Shown here piece after piece: positions 7,950 to 20,000 of a stretch of DNA of 21,253 bases. The stretch comes from Russula earlei (lineage: Eukaryota; Basidiomycota; Agaricomycetes; Russulales; Russulaceae): the NCBI GenBank assembly GCA_025769875.1, contig JAGFNK010000809.1, positions 1-21,253 on the forward strand. Reading direction: 5' to 3'. The translations under genes and the position numbers were made by a program. The notes under the pieces were generated by a model that ran no database searches, had not been told where the DNA came from, and was given only the letters and a program-made list of their open reading frames with translations. Each line of letters opens with the position of its first letter. Positions within the stretch are counted from its first letter, which is position 1.

Positions 7950-9757
7950 ATGGAGTCAAGCCTGACACCTCGACGGCGACCATCTTCCCACCTGCGTGAA
8001 CACCACTCCTTTGGCCCTGACCGAGACTTCCTGGTAAAGAGACACCTCGACGGATCTTGTGAACAAGTGCCTATTCTGTCCGACGACGATAGTATGCCCA
8101 CCTCATCCAGGGGCGAGAGATATCGCAGGATGAAGAAGCATGCCTCCTCATCTTTTGCGACACCTTCAAACCCTGGTATCCGATCAGGACTTTCGGGTGT
8201 GGAACGCTCACAAAACCCTTCGAGGCAGAAGCGTGGCATTTCGCGGTCATTTACTTATGCAACCTCTAATACAACTCGGTCCATACCGCGCGGGAGGAAA
8301 GAATTGTCTCGCGAAGGAAAAATCTCGTCAACAAATACACCAAATATCATTGCTGCATCTGACGACGAAGCGGCGCCTCCTAATTACAGCAGCCCTATGG
8401 AACTTAACAGGATGAAGAGGGAACTAGAGGCACTGAAGAAGGTTTGTTTATTTCGCTCATGGAGTATAGCTTAGCTCATAAAATCGAACTAGCAAGCCGC
8501 TTCTCACAACAAGACCATCGAAAAGCAGGCTAATGTACGTGATTCATTTCCCGCCACCTCTCTCCCTGATGTCCTGGCATCGGTATTAGACAATTTCGTC
8601 TCTGAAGAACGAACTACGTTCAACGCTTCAGGTATGTCCCGCGTGCGGAGGTATTACGGGCTTCCATTACTGATCTTGCTATTCGCAGGCTCACAATGAG
8701 CAGCGATCTCGAATAGATATGCTAGAGGCGAGAACTAGCCACGCAGAGGAGGTACGATATGTCGCGTCGGAGCAAAGACCATTACTAACATACCTTAGCT
8801 GACATCCAATATTGAAGGGACGCTCCAATGTCAGATTTGCATCGATACACTCACCAAGCCTTTTGCGTGAGGAAGTTGTTCGCTTACGCACATTCATTCT
8901 TACATTGTCGATCTAGTCTTTCCCCCTGCGGTCACGTTCTTTGCCAAGGGTGCCTCCAAGATTGGTTCCGCAACGCCCCCGTACCTCAGGACGAAATGAA
9001 TGTTGATGAACCCCTGCCTCTTGTTCTTCGCAAGAAGACATGTCCCTTTTGCCGTGCTACGATTCGGTCCCGCCCACTTCCTCTCTTTATCCTGAAGAGC
9101 CTCCTCTCGGTTCTTGCCAAGGGCAGGTCAAGGGGCGGTAACGGTTCCTTACGACCTTCGCCACCACCAGACTGTGTGGATCCATGGGCGGAGATCTTCC
9201 CTTTACGAAGTGACAGTGAATCGGACGTTGAGGATGACGACGAAGAGTATTCTGATGGTGACAACTGGGCTGCGTTTGACGTCATGTACGACGATGCTGA
9301 AGATGACGAAGGACCTCAAGACTACGATGATACCTCCAATGACGATTATGAAGGCGAGTGGGTCGCGCCCAGTTGGGAGCCGCCCTCGAACCGTGCCGTG
9401 ACATCACTTGATCAAGAGCCAGACACTGACGTGCTTCTACGCCGGGGCGCGACATATGGCATGATTGAAACGTACGACATGCAATATACTCACCAAGAGG
9501 GGCTCTCTGCATTCGTCGACGACATGTGTCTCTATCTTGGCTGGAACATTGAGCTCACAGACGACGACGAGGATGGTGAGCGGTTTATCGCGTGGTGCCT
9601 TGAGGATATGGAGATCCGCCCTTACCGTTGGTCTTTCGAGGACCACGGGCACGCCCGTCGGCTCGTGCGAAGGGATGCGCTGGAGGAGTACGGCTCAACT
9701 GACTCGGAGAACTGGCTTGGAATAGAGGACGAGGAGGAACACACCAGTGATGACTGA
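7950..9757 (+). CDS. Coiled-coil/RING-finger protein, candidate E3 ubiquitin ligase (515 aa)
   Basis: Exons: 7950-8441, 8493-8534, 8590-8631, 8689-8751, 8799-8866, 8917-9757, joined by five 47-58-nt GT-AG introns; the frame is clean throughout. Residues 1-150 are basic and serine-rich, likely disordered. About 150-222 form a coiled coil (MELNRMKRELEALKK onwards). The C3HC4 RING uses C224, C227, C240, H242, C245, C248, C278 and C281, with an unusually long gap before the last pair. The tail after about 300 is very acidic (DVEDDDEEYSD). RING proteins bind a ubiquitin-loaded E2; the substrate is unknown. The start at 7950 is preferred for its ataaccATGg context; an in-frame ATG at 7827 would add 41 residues of unlikely composition. 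The last intron splits the RING at A236. No specific family is recognised. The gene faces Doa10 tail to tail. Confidence 0.88.
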
Positions 9758-10073
9758 GGTGATGTAGACGGTGGGCTTATCCAAGTGGGGGACAGCAATC
9801 GATTAAAGTTTATCAACCTAGGCGCTGCATATTACACGCGCCAATTGTACTCACTTTTTATTTACACCGGCAGGTTTTCCATCCTCACCGACGTCAATCA
9901 ACTGAATGATGTTGAGATGTTGATATACAGAGCTCAGGTACGAGCGGCGAATGTTGGTCTACAATATGTAATATACGAAAGCTACAATAATGCAAATGAA
10001 ATAGTAGTGAGCCCCCTCAATGTACCACCAATCGGTCGCACGCCCTGCCTCTATGCGTTTGTTACGTCAGCTG
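9758..10073. other. Convergent 3' regions of the RING and Doa10 genes
   Basis: 316 bp between the stop codons of two tail-to-tail genes. Presumably both 3' untranslated regions share it. No further gene, repeat or structured RNA was seen. Confidence 0.6.
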
Positions 10074-13000
10074 TCATCCCTTCACCGGTTCTCTTCTTTT
10101 TTTCTCGTTCTCCTTGTCTTGCTCGTAGTTGCGTAAGCGCATCTCGACGAGGAACTCAGTATCGCGAATAGACTGTGACCACCGCGAGAGTACCCCCAGA
10201 GCCCGTCACACTGAGCCGTATGAGGCCTGCACAGGCAAATACACCAGGATACACATGCATGACTACAGGCCAATAATAAGTGCGGTGCGACTCGAGCTGA
10301 GGCGGAGAGCGAAGAGCTTACAGATGAAGTGCTGGTCAGCCTGCACTGGGGTAACGCGCCGCAAAAAAACGATAATGGCAGGAGGAAGTGCTAGCATACC
10401 CACGAGACCAACGAGTAGTGGCGCGATCAATTCCGTAGTCGCACTGAACGGTTCCGGATTTGTCCATCCGTGCGCTTTGATCTGTCAAAGAAAACGGCGA
10501 TTAGAGAAATTAGTATCAGGACATCTATCAAATCCCACATGGTTGAATCCAGCAGTTATCCGATTTAGTGGGCGCAGGCGGTTCGCATGAAGCACTATTT
10601 TTGCATAGATGACCCCCAACGCCCACATGTCCACGGCACGCACGTTTGCTACCATATCTGGATTGAATGATAGACGGATGGGCATGATGATGTATAACTC
10701 CACCACAAGGCCGATGAGCGCTGGAATGGCGATGCCAACGAAGAACACAATGTACGAGATCTTGGCTAGCCAAAGGACGGTTCGTTTGAGAAAATACAGC
10801 GGCCAATTTCCGCGTGCATCGTCTGCACTGCGACGTTTGACGCCTCTTGTCCATCCGCTCAATGGCCTGACCAACTACCCAACAGCCCCAGAGAGTATAG
10901 AAACCGACAAGGAAAGAGTATCCGTCGTGCATTTGCCTTTCGCTGAAAACGTTGAACACAGCACGTCCAAGCAAGATAGGCGTAGACACAGCAATGGTAA
11001 CGAAAATGCAGCCAATAACCAGAGAGCGAAGATGAATAAGCCAATACGATATTGAAATTGAGGAGGAATGTAAACCACAGTGTAGTCATCCTTCGGATTT
11101 CGTTTAGCTTTCTCCGCTTCAGCGTCTTGGGCTGCGATTAGCCCACGGGCCTCGTCATCGATAGGGAAACCGTTGTTATCGACCCTAGCTGTAGCGCGCA
11201 TGTCTCGGGGAACTGCAACATTGTCACTGTTGGGCACTCGGCGGTAGCTTCCGTGGAAATGCGCCACGCCATTTGCGGCCTTGCTCCTAGAATTTCCGAA
11301 AACCAGCCAGTTGATATATGGGAGCTCGTGCTCTTCTTCCGGATGACGCTCGCCGAACATGTATGACGTGAGACGAAGACGAGCAGAGAGATACTTCCAC
11401 ATTGGTGATCGAAGCCTTGCGGACGACCTTCCTGGGTCGGAAAAAGCGGACTGTGGAGGGAAAAAGAACATGGAGGAACAAAAGGTCGATGGGGACATCA
11501 GATAACGGTTCACTATAGCTATATTAAGATCTTTAAACTGTAGACGAGCACATTAGGGCGCACCGGGGTTCCAGCGGAGGGGTAAGACAATTCCCCTTCC
11601 CAACCGCATAAGACCTCCTATAGATCCCACACCGCAGGCCACTACCAATCCGTACATAATTGCGCTGACTGAAAAGCTTGCGGAGCTGTACCAGTGCAGG
11701 GCGTTCAAGGATATCACGAATGGGATGGAAGTTCTGGTCAGATGGATCTTTGATGAACCACATGGCTCCGGGGCGCATGATGGTGCGGCATCCTGCAAGC
11801 AAAATTGCAAATTGGTACCTTGCGAAATACAATCAGCGAAAGAAATCAGCCAGGGAGTAGACTTACATAAACATTGTGCCCACGACCCAATGATAGAAAC
11901 GTTGCCGTCAAGGGTGCATATTGAAAGAACGCGATTCGCGACTGAAGACTTGCTTCAGGAAAAAGCCAGATGGAACATAAGTCGAGGTTGATGCCGCATC
12001 CTAATGGGAATAAAACCAGTTCGATGATGATGAAGGTTGCTACCTAAATTCAGATCAGCTGGGACACAGCAAATGTTACTCAGTAGACTTGCCTTGACCA
12101 CAAGCAACTGCTGCCGTACGGCACTCCTGACCGCCCTCCCAGCACTTTTCACAGACCCAACAGTAAAAACGTTAAGGTAAAAGGCGATTAGTAGTCCGAT
12201 GACGGCATAGCCAAGTGCTATAGCAAAGACTCTCTCTCCAGTTCCATCCCCAAGGGCCATTCGGGTCCAACCCGTCGCGACGTGATATGAACTGGTCTTG
12301 GCTTGCTTGCCCCAGGCATCTAAGGATGTTTCTATGGCGACAACGATTGGATGCCTTGACTCCAGGAGACGAGTAATGATAGACGACGACGGGGCGTCGC
12401 CCGGTTCGGCAGCGAGTTTTTGAGACGAGAGAAAGGATGTAACCATTTGCGGTATCCCAATGGAAATTCATGACTCTCTCCCCCTACGGTAGATTGGGTA
12501 AAACCACGCAAACAGAAACGACGGAAGGCTTACTATGTTATCGATAAAACCACGCGGACGTTTGGAGAGCATCACCAGGAACGACACTTGAAAAGGCCCA
12601 TAATGCAGCCGTGAAACATCCGTCGAGCATACGAGCAATGAATGGAAGGATAAGGTAACCGAGTATGAGAAAGATGGAGTCAACCACTGGATCTGTCACG
12701 ATACGTATGACGCGAATAGGCCAATGCAACACTTGCAGAGCTCGCCTCGGGTCAAGCTACCAAAATTTTAGCCTGGCCATTGTGCCATGCGAAGGAGAGG
12801 ACTTACGGAAAGTAGAGCGGTCGACTTGCCGAATGTAAAAGGGAGCCACACGCCTAGTCCGACTGCCGTATCGAGCACGAAGATCATCAAGGCCGCCTGT
12901 GTTAATCAAACTTGAGTACACGCATCGCTTAAGAGATGGGAGGCATTACATTTTGCGCAACGACGTAAAGCGGACCTCTCATTCCAATCGCTGGAGAAAA

Positions 13001-16000
13001 TCTGTCAAGAAACTAGAACTCCAACTCGGATGTGTCAATGCCTTACCTTCAAGAGCGCCCTCCATATCATCCTCAACAACAATATCCTCGTCAGCAAGCT
13101 GCGCTGCCAGGGCCGCGTCGTCCATCTTCATCCCCCTCCGGGTCTTCACCATCATCATCAGCTTCGACAATCACATCCTCGTCTGCCACGTCGGGGAGCC
13201 CTGCATCATCCCATTCGGGCCCCCACCCTGCGCGTCCCTGTCTGCGTCGCACAGCACCCCGTAGTTCTCTGGCGTCTTCCTCTCCATCTTCGTCCGAGTC
13301 CTGCCAATAAACCGGGAAGGTCTCCTTCATCCCCATCGTCTTCCTCTTCTTCCTCGACATTACGTTGTGATTCCATCTCTGAACTCTGCGAAAAGAGCTC
13401 TTCCTTGAAATATAGCGCCCTATCTCGATCAAAGTCTTCAGCGCTCATCTTTTCCCTGTTACAGTCTATTTCGTCGTCGACTTCCACGGCACCATCAAAG
13501 TAACCTCGCCGCGCCGAACCTTCCTGAAACTCTTCCGGAGGTTGGTACGTTTGCGAGGACTCGGTGACGCGAGGGGCGTGCTATCCCCACTGCTGCGAAA
13601 TAAGAATGAGGATGGTCCAGAAGTCGGTGTTGGAATCGTTGCGTTCGGCATTGGCGGGTCGTCTGGGCATAGAAATCGCAGGGGCGAGCGGGAGGTGAGA
13701 TCAGGGGAAGTGCGGAAGAAGAGGGAGGCAATGATAACGACACGCCGCTAGGAAGGGTGCAGACTCCGGGCGTTGTGAGGGCGATTCTCTTGGGGATGGG
13801 ATGACGTGCGGATAATTGGGAAAGGGTCTCTGTGGAGTATATGGAAGCAGCGGGCTGTCATCATTGCCATTTGGCGGGGGGAAATGAGAAGGGCTTCGTG
13901 TCTGCCAACGATTGTATTTGTACGCGCACGTGATGCGAGCCCTCATTATCTTCATCCGGAGAAGCAAGGGATACCGTGCTGACTGTGAAGGAACGCCCCA
14001 TCTTGGAACCTTCCGCCCTTAATCGCTTGTGGGCAGATAGCAAAGACGATCCATCATCCGTTGCACCCGGATGGGATGACGTAGAAAGCACGGGCAATCG
14101 GCTGATCAACCTCGGAGCTCGAGGTGGTGTCCGAACACCATTTACCTCTTGGACCGTATGCAGCTCTTCGATTGATATGCCAGACAGCTCGCGGGTAGTT
14201 GCAGTGTGCCAAGACCATCCTGCTCTGCCTCGTCACGTAAACGTTCCCAAAGCACACGCCGCCTTGCCCGCCACCGCCAGGCGTCGTCCACAGCATGCCC
14301 AAGTCGTTCAGTCCAGTCATCAGGGACAGCCACCCAATGCGCATGAAGGCCCACACTGGTAAATGAGGTTAGCCCATCCTGAGTTACCGAGCGGTCAACC
14401 TCAGCTTGAATGAGCTGTAATGGATCCATTTCTGCCACAACACTATATGGTGAGAACATAAGGTCGATGCTGAATCTAGTCATCTCCAACCGTTCAAAAT
14501 CGTAGAGGGTCCAAGACTCTGCATCAGGAATACCCCAAGCGATGCGTTTCTGCTTGAGGATGGCTAAAACATTTGCTGCATTGTTGACCACAGACATCGA
14601 AGTCAAGCCCTGGTCAGTTGATCCCTCAAGGTCTATTGCCTTGGCCTTCCCTTTACCGCTTCCGGATACGGAATGGTCGAAACCCTTCGCTTGGACTGAT
14701 GGCCCTGTATTGTTGTCTTGTGGGTCCATACCTCTGCGGTAGAAGACGTGCTCGCAAGGACAACAAGTCGGCGTTTCTCGGCTGCTCGTGCCAATTCCTG
14801 CCGCGCTTGTGAGTAAGACGTATTCTGGTCGTCCTTGACTGTAGGAAGCATTGCACTGCTCCCAACAGCGTCACTCGAGGACAGTACAACTTGATCAAGC
14901 TGAGAAGGTTGAGGGACGCATGCGACACGTAGCTCATGCGCCCGCCTGGACGGAGGTTGCGAGGGCAAATCTCGCATCGGTTTATCTGCATTGCGCCTAC
15001 TTGATTCTAGTTGACGTGGATCGCCTTCCTTGAAACGTAAGAGACGTTCTGCCTCAGCTTGCTGCCGCCTGCGCAACTGGATGTCGCGCTGCTCGATTGC
15101 GGCCCTGGCCTGCTCACGCAGGCGTTCCTGCTGTCTTTCACGCTCCTGCTCGGCTTCACGCTCTGCTGCAATTGCGGGATCGCCTCTTCAAAAACACCGG
15201 GACGGGCATTCTGAGATATCCATTCACGCAAAAGAAAGATGGCGATGAATACAAGGACGATGAGGGTTGCGATAATCTGGCCAGTGAATATATCTGCCGA
15301 CACAGAGCGAAGCAGTGGGTGAGCAAGAAAGGCATCCAATATGGACGAATCTGTGTCATTGGAGGAGCGGCGAAGGGTTGTATTGGTTGCAGTTGAATTC
15401 GATTGGGACCGTGAGGTGAGATTGTAGAAGAGGAATGATGACGGGGATGACGATGACGACCGTGGGCGTGCGCTGATCCACCAAGCACTATAGAATTCAT
15501 CAACGATAAATAAGCACGCAGAGGCCATAGTCACGTACGTGGAATTGCCCATCGCAAAATACATTCTCCACGTCCAGACTGTAACCCATGGTAAGATGGC
15601 GAGCCAGACGAAGGACACGACGATGGCACGGAGGCAAAAGAGGATCGCAAATGCAACCTGCTGGGCGACTTTTCTTGAGAGGAGTATCACAGGCAAACGC
15701 AAAGGCATGTCATCCGCATACACTGCGGAGAGGTCAGGCCACCCAATTTGAAGGAATGATTGCCTCACCCTTGATAAATGAATACGGATGCTTGCACACG
15801 TCACAAGTTTTTTTCTTGCTATGGGTGAGCCATGTTGTCAAGCTGAATTGTATGTCAGCGTGGGCTAAGAAAATGGATCACACAAGACCCACCAGTCTTG
15901 ATGATGTACCGAATCGTGCCTGAGCATTTGCACGGGTGAAAAAGTGGTTGATCTGGTTCCGCAGGCGCGCTGCAGATTCGGCAAGTATCTTGGTCCGTGT

Positions 16001-16067
16001 CGGTTTCATCTACCGATTTCACGAAAATATCATTTCCAAGTTCGGTGTTCCGACCACCTTCCGTCAT
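10074..16067 (-). CDS. Doa10/SSM4/MARCH6-type ER ubiquitin ligase, frame broken as given
   Basis: Start at 16067 (MTEGGRNTELG). An N-terminal RING-CH follows: C-R-I-C, C-K-C-SGTIRYI in exon 1 (15893-16067) and C-D-V-C in exon 2 (15769-15842). Exon 3 is 15539-15722 and exon 4 begins at 15487. Then come membrane segments, a charged coiled coil (EQERERQQERLREQ, about 15120), an acidic linker, and conserved Doa10 blocks: ALEAIGMRGPLYVVAQN, WLFPEAS, GAMWFIKDPSDQNFHPIRD, AVDMWALGVIYAKIVLHANR. The C-terminal element is RDTEFLVEMRLRNYE. Doa10 degrades misfolded ER and nuclear-membrane proteins. About a dozen introns of ~50 nt are recognisable, one of them GC-AG. At least a dozen one-base shifts, mostly in homopolymers, interrupt the frame, including one that removes the RING-CH histidine. 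Total size after splicing is roughly 1,750 codons. The family is certain; integrity is not. Confidence 0.9.
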
Positions 16068-16282
16068 GGTACCTATCTGTGCTCGATGCGGCCAAGCCTT
16101 GAAAATGGGCTGAATGTTCCGTACCTATTCAGATGCGTAAGAATGAACGTTAGTGTCGCGGCGGGAACTGAATGTTTGTAGTGGTGGTTAGTGGAGAGTG
16201 TACTCGTGCCGCGTGACGACATTCCCCGTGGCCCATTTGCTTACCAATTCCTCGATAAGTTTATTTTATTATTATCAGTAAC
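16068..16282. other. Doa10 upstream region with a polyadenylation-like signal
   Basis: This is the likely promoter of the Doa10 gene. On the minus strand, 16276-16259 reads gataataataaaataaac, with AATAAA-like motifs just after the stop of the frame ending at 16283. This supports transcript cleavage of a small upstream gene here. No clear TATA box was found. Confidence 0.45.
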
Positions 16283-16666
16283 TTAACCTCCCATCCCAAG
16301 GCCAAGCGGGAGCGCACCCATGCCACATCCCTCGCTATTCGTCAGAGATCGCCACGGTTTGATGATTTGTGGTGGCAGTTCTCGAATCAGAAGCTGGTCT
16401 TCGATTGACCATGACCTTGTCCATGGCGATGAATGGACTGTGGAGTGCAGCATGCACAGCCGAGAAGCTTCTAATCGACTGAGTTCGAGCATCGAACTTG
16501 AAAGCACGGCCTCGCTTTGTTTGGCGTACACCTTTCGGTCGGAAGGCAGATGGGGCACACAGCGGCGAGTAAGAGAATAGCGGTCAATGAACTGCACTGG
16601 TACAGTAGCCCACCCAGAACGCGGACACAAATTCGACAACTTATAATACATTTTCGCACACAACAC
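16283..16666 (-). CDS. Possible small gene, unrecognised (up to 127 aa)
   Basis: An open minus-strand frame whose last part (PPQIIKPWRSL, then GCGMGALPLGLGMGG and TAA) has protein-like composition. It is followed within about 25 bp by AATAAA-like signals. I recognise no family. The 5' part may be an intron or belong to another exon, because overlapping frames are also open and a possible exon with KIGRSEPGNGTFTMNR lies upstream near 16800. The neighbouring genes need one-base corrections, so the true frame here could be hidden. Treat as a hypothesis resting on the C-terminal composition and the 3' signals. Confidence 0.3.
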   Translation of the reverse strand: MLCAKMYYKLSNLCPRSGWATVPVQFIDRYSLTRRCVPHLPSDRKVYAKQSEAVLSSSMLELSRLEASRLCMLHSTVHSSPWTRSWSIEDQLLIRELPPQIIKPWRSLTNSEGCGMGALPLGLGMGG

Positions 16667-17020
16667 ATAGAGCGTTACATTTGATTAAGTACACATTGAT
16701 GCAGCGTATCCAGGGAAAATGCGCAGTTTCTTTTCATGATGATTGTTCGGTTCGATTCATAGTAAACGTCCCATTTCCGGGCTCAGAGCGTCCTATCTTG
16801 GAGTCTAGGCGTACAGTAAGTGCACCATACCAAATTCGTACGGTTAGCGAGACGACATACTGCGTTGCGCTGTCAGTGAGCTGCTCAGCTCAGCCAGAAG
16901 CAAATCCCCGATGAGAATGGTTTTCAACTTGGCAGTTTTCAGAGACCAGTATTAGTAGCACAATCCTATTGATAAGTAGACGGAGAGAACCTTTCTCATT
17001 CGCTATGAGCCTATGACATC
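16667..17020. other. Region downstream of the TFIIIC gene, no confident gene
   Basis: 354 bp. It holds the 3' region of the TFIIIC gene and possibly 5' exons of the small minus-strand frame. Plus-strand frames here look like chance. Confidence 0.4.
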
Positions 17021-20000
17021 TTATACGAGAATGGCGAAATTATTTCCGCAGAAGATACACCGGCGCACCGCCTTCAAGAGCTCTTGCACGATCCAGCCGC
17101 GCTCGATTGTCCGAACATTCTCGGTAATTGAGTCCCCAACCGAGCTTGAATCACCTGCTACAGCTAGCTTGGAACCCCCCTCACCCGAACTTAGCTCCGT
17201 TCCAGATTCCTGTTCATACCGGGATCTCGCAACAGGGAGAAGGGCCTTTCGAGCGCAGCCTAGACATGTTTGGACCTTCGTAGTCGAGAGAATAACGATG
17301 TCACAGAACAGCGGGCTGAAACAGGAAAAAGGCATTGGGTCAAAGCCGATCAGCGTGAGACAGGGGATGTATGATGTTGGGAAGGACCTACGCCATCTAT
17401 GACCGTTCGAGCATGTAGCCAGGGTAACATCTGTCAAAGGAACCTCTACATGGCAAGCAGGACACAAGCTCCCGTGATCCATTTGATACTGTCCTCGTGC
17501 CCAGCGGGTGGAAAAAAACGCCGTCACTTTGTCGGCTAGCCTTTTAGCCTTGACTGACAACTCCTGGGGGTACACCTGGTAGCATGCACTGAATTATGAC
17601 GCGCAGCACAAACGGCAGGTCGTCCCCTAAATCATGTCACGATACAGTTCAGCAGGCGGAGAAGCTGAGCAGTGGACGCCTTACGGGTCAGAAGATGTGC
17701 GACGAAATCAATGTGCTGAACAAGTATTCCCAGAACGCGATGAGAAATAGCGCTCATAAGATCTCGGGCAACTGTCCCAAATTCATTTCGGTTCTCTGGG
17801 CTCGAGGATAACCTCTGTATGGCAATTGGATTCGATCAAATGTGTAACAAGAATGAGCCTGTGCAGATGAGCGGAAAAGAAATAGGGCGCTCTTACCCAG
17901 CAAAAGTCCGCAATCGCTAGCTTTAGACGAATGCGAAGTAAGGTGTCATCTTCCGAACACAACTGACCGAACCGATGCTCGTGCGAAATAATGGGCGGGG
18001 CGAGGCGGAAGAAGTAAAGATCAAGGGCGGTATGGCGATTTCCAAATGACTCTCTGATGCGGACCTTCGCAGGGCCTGGAGAAGCGGGAGTGGAGTCGTG
18101 TAAGAACACCACCCTGGACAAGGCGGAATAGAATGGGGCGAAGAGTATGTATCGGAGCTGTTCCCGGAGCTATCGTACCAATGCTTATTAGTACGAGTAT
18201 TGCGGTGGGAGAGGAATCTACGTGCATGCTTTGGCGGGTTGCGATAACGTCAGCGAGCATCTCCAGAACAACTTTGTCACTATCTTCTGCATGAATCTTG
18301 GTTAGAACCAAAGTCTTGCTATGTCTGGCTTCATGCTTGTAACTAAAATCAGATGACAGGACCTCCTGCAGTGGGGGTATATGCAAATAATGTCGACCTC
18401 GTTGGAAGCTTACTCATGCGCCCAGTTAACCATAGGAAACCCGCCAAACGATACCAACCGTAGATCCGGTTCATTTCTGCATGAGTGATGACATCTCCCT
18501 CTATGTGCATGAAAACTCTTCTGGATATCGAGGAAAGACCACTTGAGAAATAAGGAATTTTTGTCGAACCTAGGAGCGACGAACTCGGTGCGGAAGAGAT
18601 ATCGTAGATGACGTGGAAACTTCCATCGATCAGAGACAAAACAAGCGTGTCATGCTCAGGAGAGTATACCACACCGGACGGAGGATAAAGCATTGAGGAT
18701 CCACTCGAAATGCCCTGACTGTGAAGGTGAAAGGAAAGTAGACCTGACCAGGCACTTCCATCGCGTTCTTCGGCCCACAGCTGGACGACGCCAGGTCTAA
18801 GTACGACAACGATGGGCTGCAAAATCGGCCTCAGCTTCGCATTGCCTCACAAGGAAACTACTATTCAGGCTCACTTCCATGTCCCGAGTTTCGACAAAGG
18901 AAAGACCCATAATGATACGGTCGTCGGCCTTGCAAATCGACAATTGCGAGCGGTTGACGCTCGTTTCCAGTACTAGGCCAGGGCCATACTCGGAACCTCT
19001 TGACTCCATGTGACATTTCCTCGTAACTTTAACGAGCCCTACGGCGCCATCAGAAGTACAATGAACGAGCATGGCAACACCTATTCGAGTTTATAAAGTA
19101 AACCAATTCCTAGGTACTCCTGTAACTCACATTCATTCTCGCCAGCATTTGTCCACGGGAGCCACGTCAAGTGAGTGATCCATTGTTCACTAACATCGAC
19201 CGTTTGAACGTGCTCAAGACATTGGTCTGACCCTGATTCTGCGGTGAACCTAGCCCCGCATGATCAACATCCTGAACAAGTACTTTCTTTCGTACTCATA
19301 CTTACTTCAGCAGGAGGATAGAACCGGCTCTATTTCCAATAGCTAAGAGAGAACCGTCGCAGATGCAAGCAGGGATAGCGCCGAAGTCTGGCTGTCTCGA
19401 CCATGAAGAACCTATCAGGAAGGGCTGGTTGGACGTTCTGGCGATTAAACCATATTTACTTACAGACAACTTGTGTCTGGAGAGTCTGTTGCAGACGGTC
19501 ATCTGTTCGGATGACTGCGAGAGATCGTAACAAGGATACGGCATCCTGCAGCTGACCGTCAATCAGTCAGTGACACATAATTCTCTCAGAAATCGAAATT
19601 GGACTCGGATACCTTGACCCACTGCCCATCCAATTGATTTTTGACAGATCCCCACAACGATAGCTCCAGGTTTGTGGTGATAACCGCCAATATACAGCTT
19701 TAGCCCTAGGCCGTGAGCTTTACAAAGGGGCCAGTGTGTGTTCATACCCTGCGTCCGCAGATAGAAAGCTAGGAGACGCTACGACAGACTTAATGGATAC
19801 ATCCAGAGATCCTGTCACCAGGCTATCCCAGTCTGAGTCGGGAGGAGTCATTACAATTCCCTCCCAAAAGAAACGCCTCTTACCTTGCGACTCACTTGGC
19901 CAATGATGAAATGACCGCCTATCGAGCTCCAGAACGGTCCTAAACCACCCAAGGGTATTTGCACGTGGGCCACCTTCTTTGAGTTGTGTGGTCGCGACTT

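Noticed and set aside
7827..10273. Minus-strand frames across the RING gene
   Set aside because: They are shadows of the six-exon plus-strand gene, whose joined frame is clean and has a complete RING.
16320..16580. Plus-strand 86-codon frame
   Set aside because: It lies opposite a minus-strand frame with better 3' signals and has no family features.
17620..17700. Apparent frameshift and stop (GTGACATGA) in the TFIIIC gene
   Set aside because: A 58-nt intron at 17627-17684 (GTAAGG donor, CTGAAC branch-like site, TTTAG acceptor) removes it and joins ACC C to GG GAC in frame.
18366..18413. Continuation of the exon 9 frame into SKLPTRSTLFAY
   Set aside because: This is read-through of an intron with GTAAGC and CACTGCAG ends; the family sequence resumes at EVLSSDFSYKHEA.
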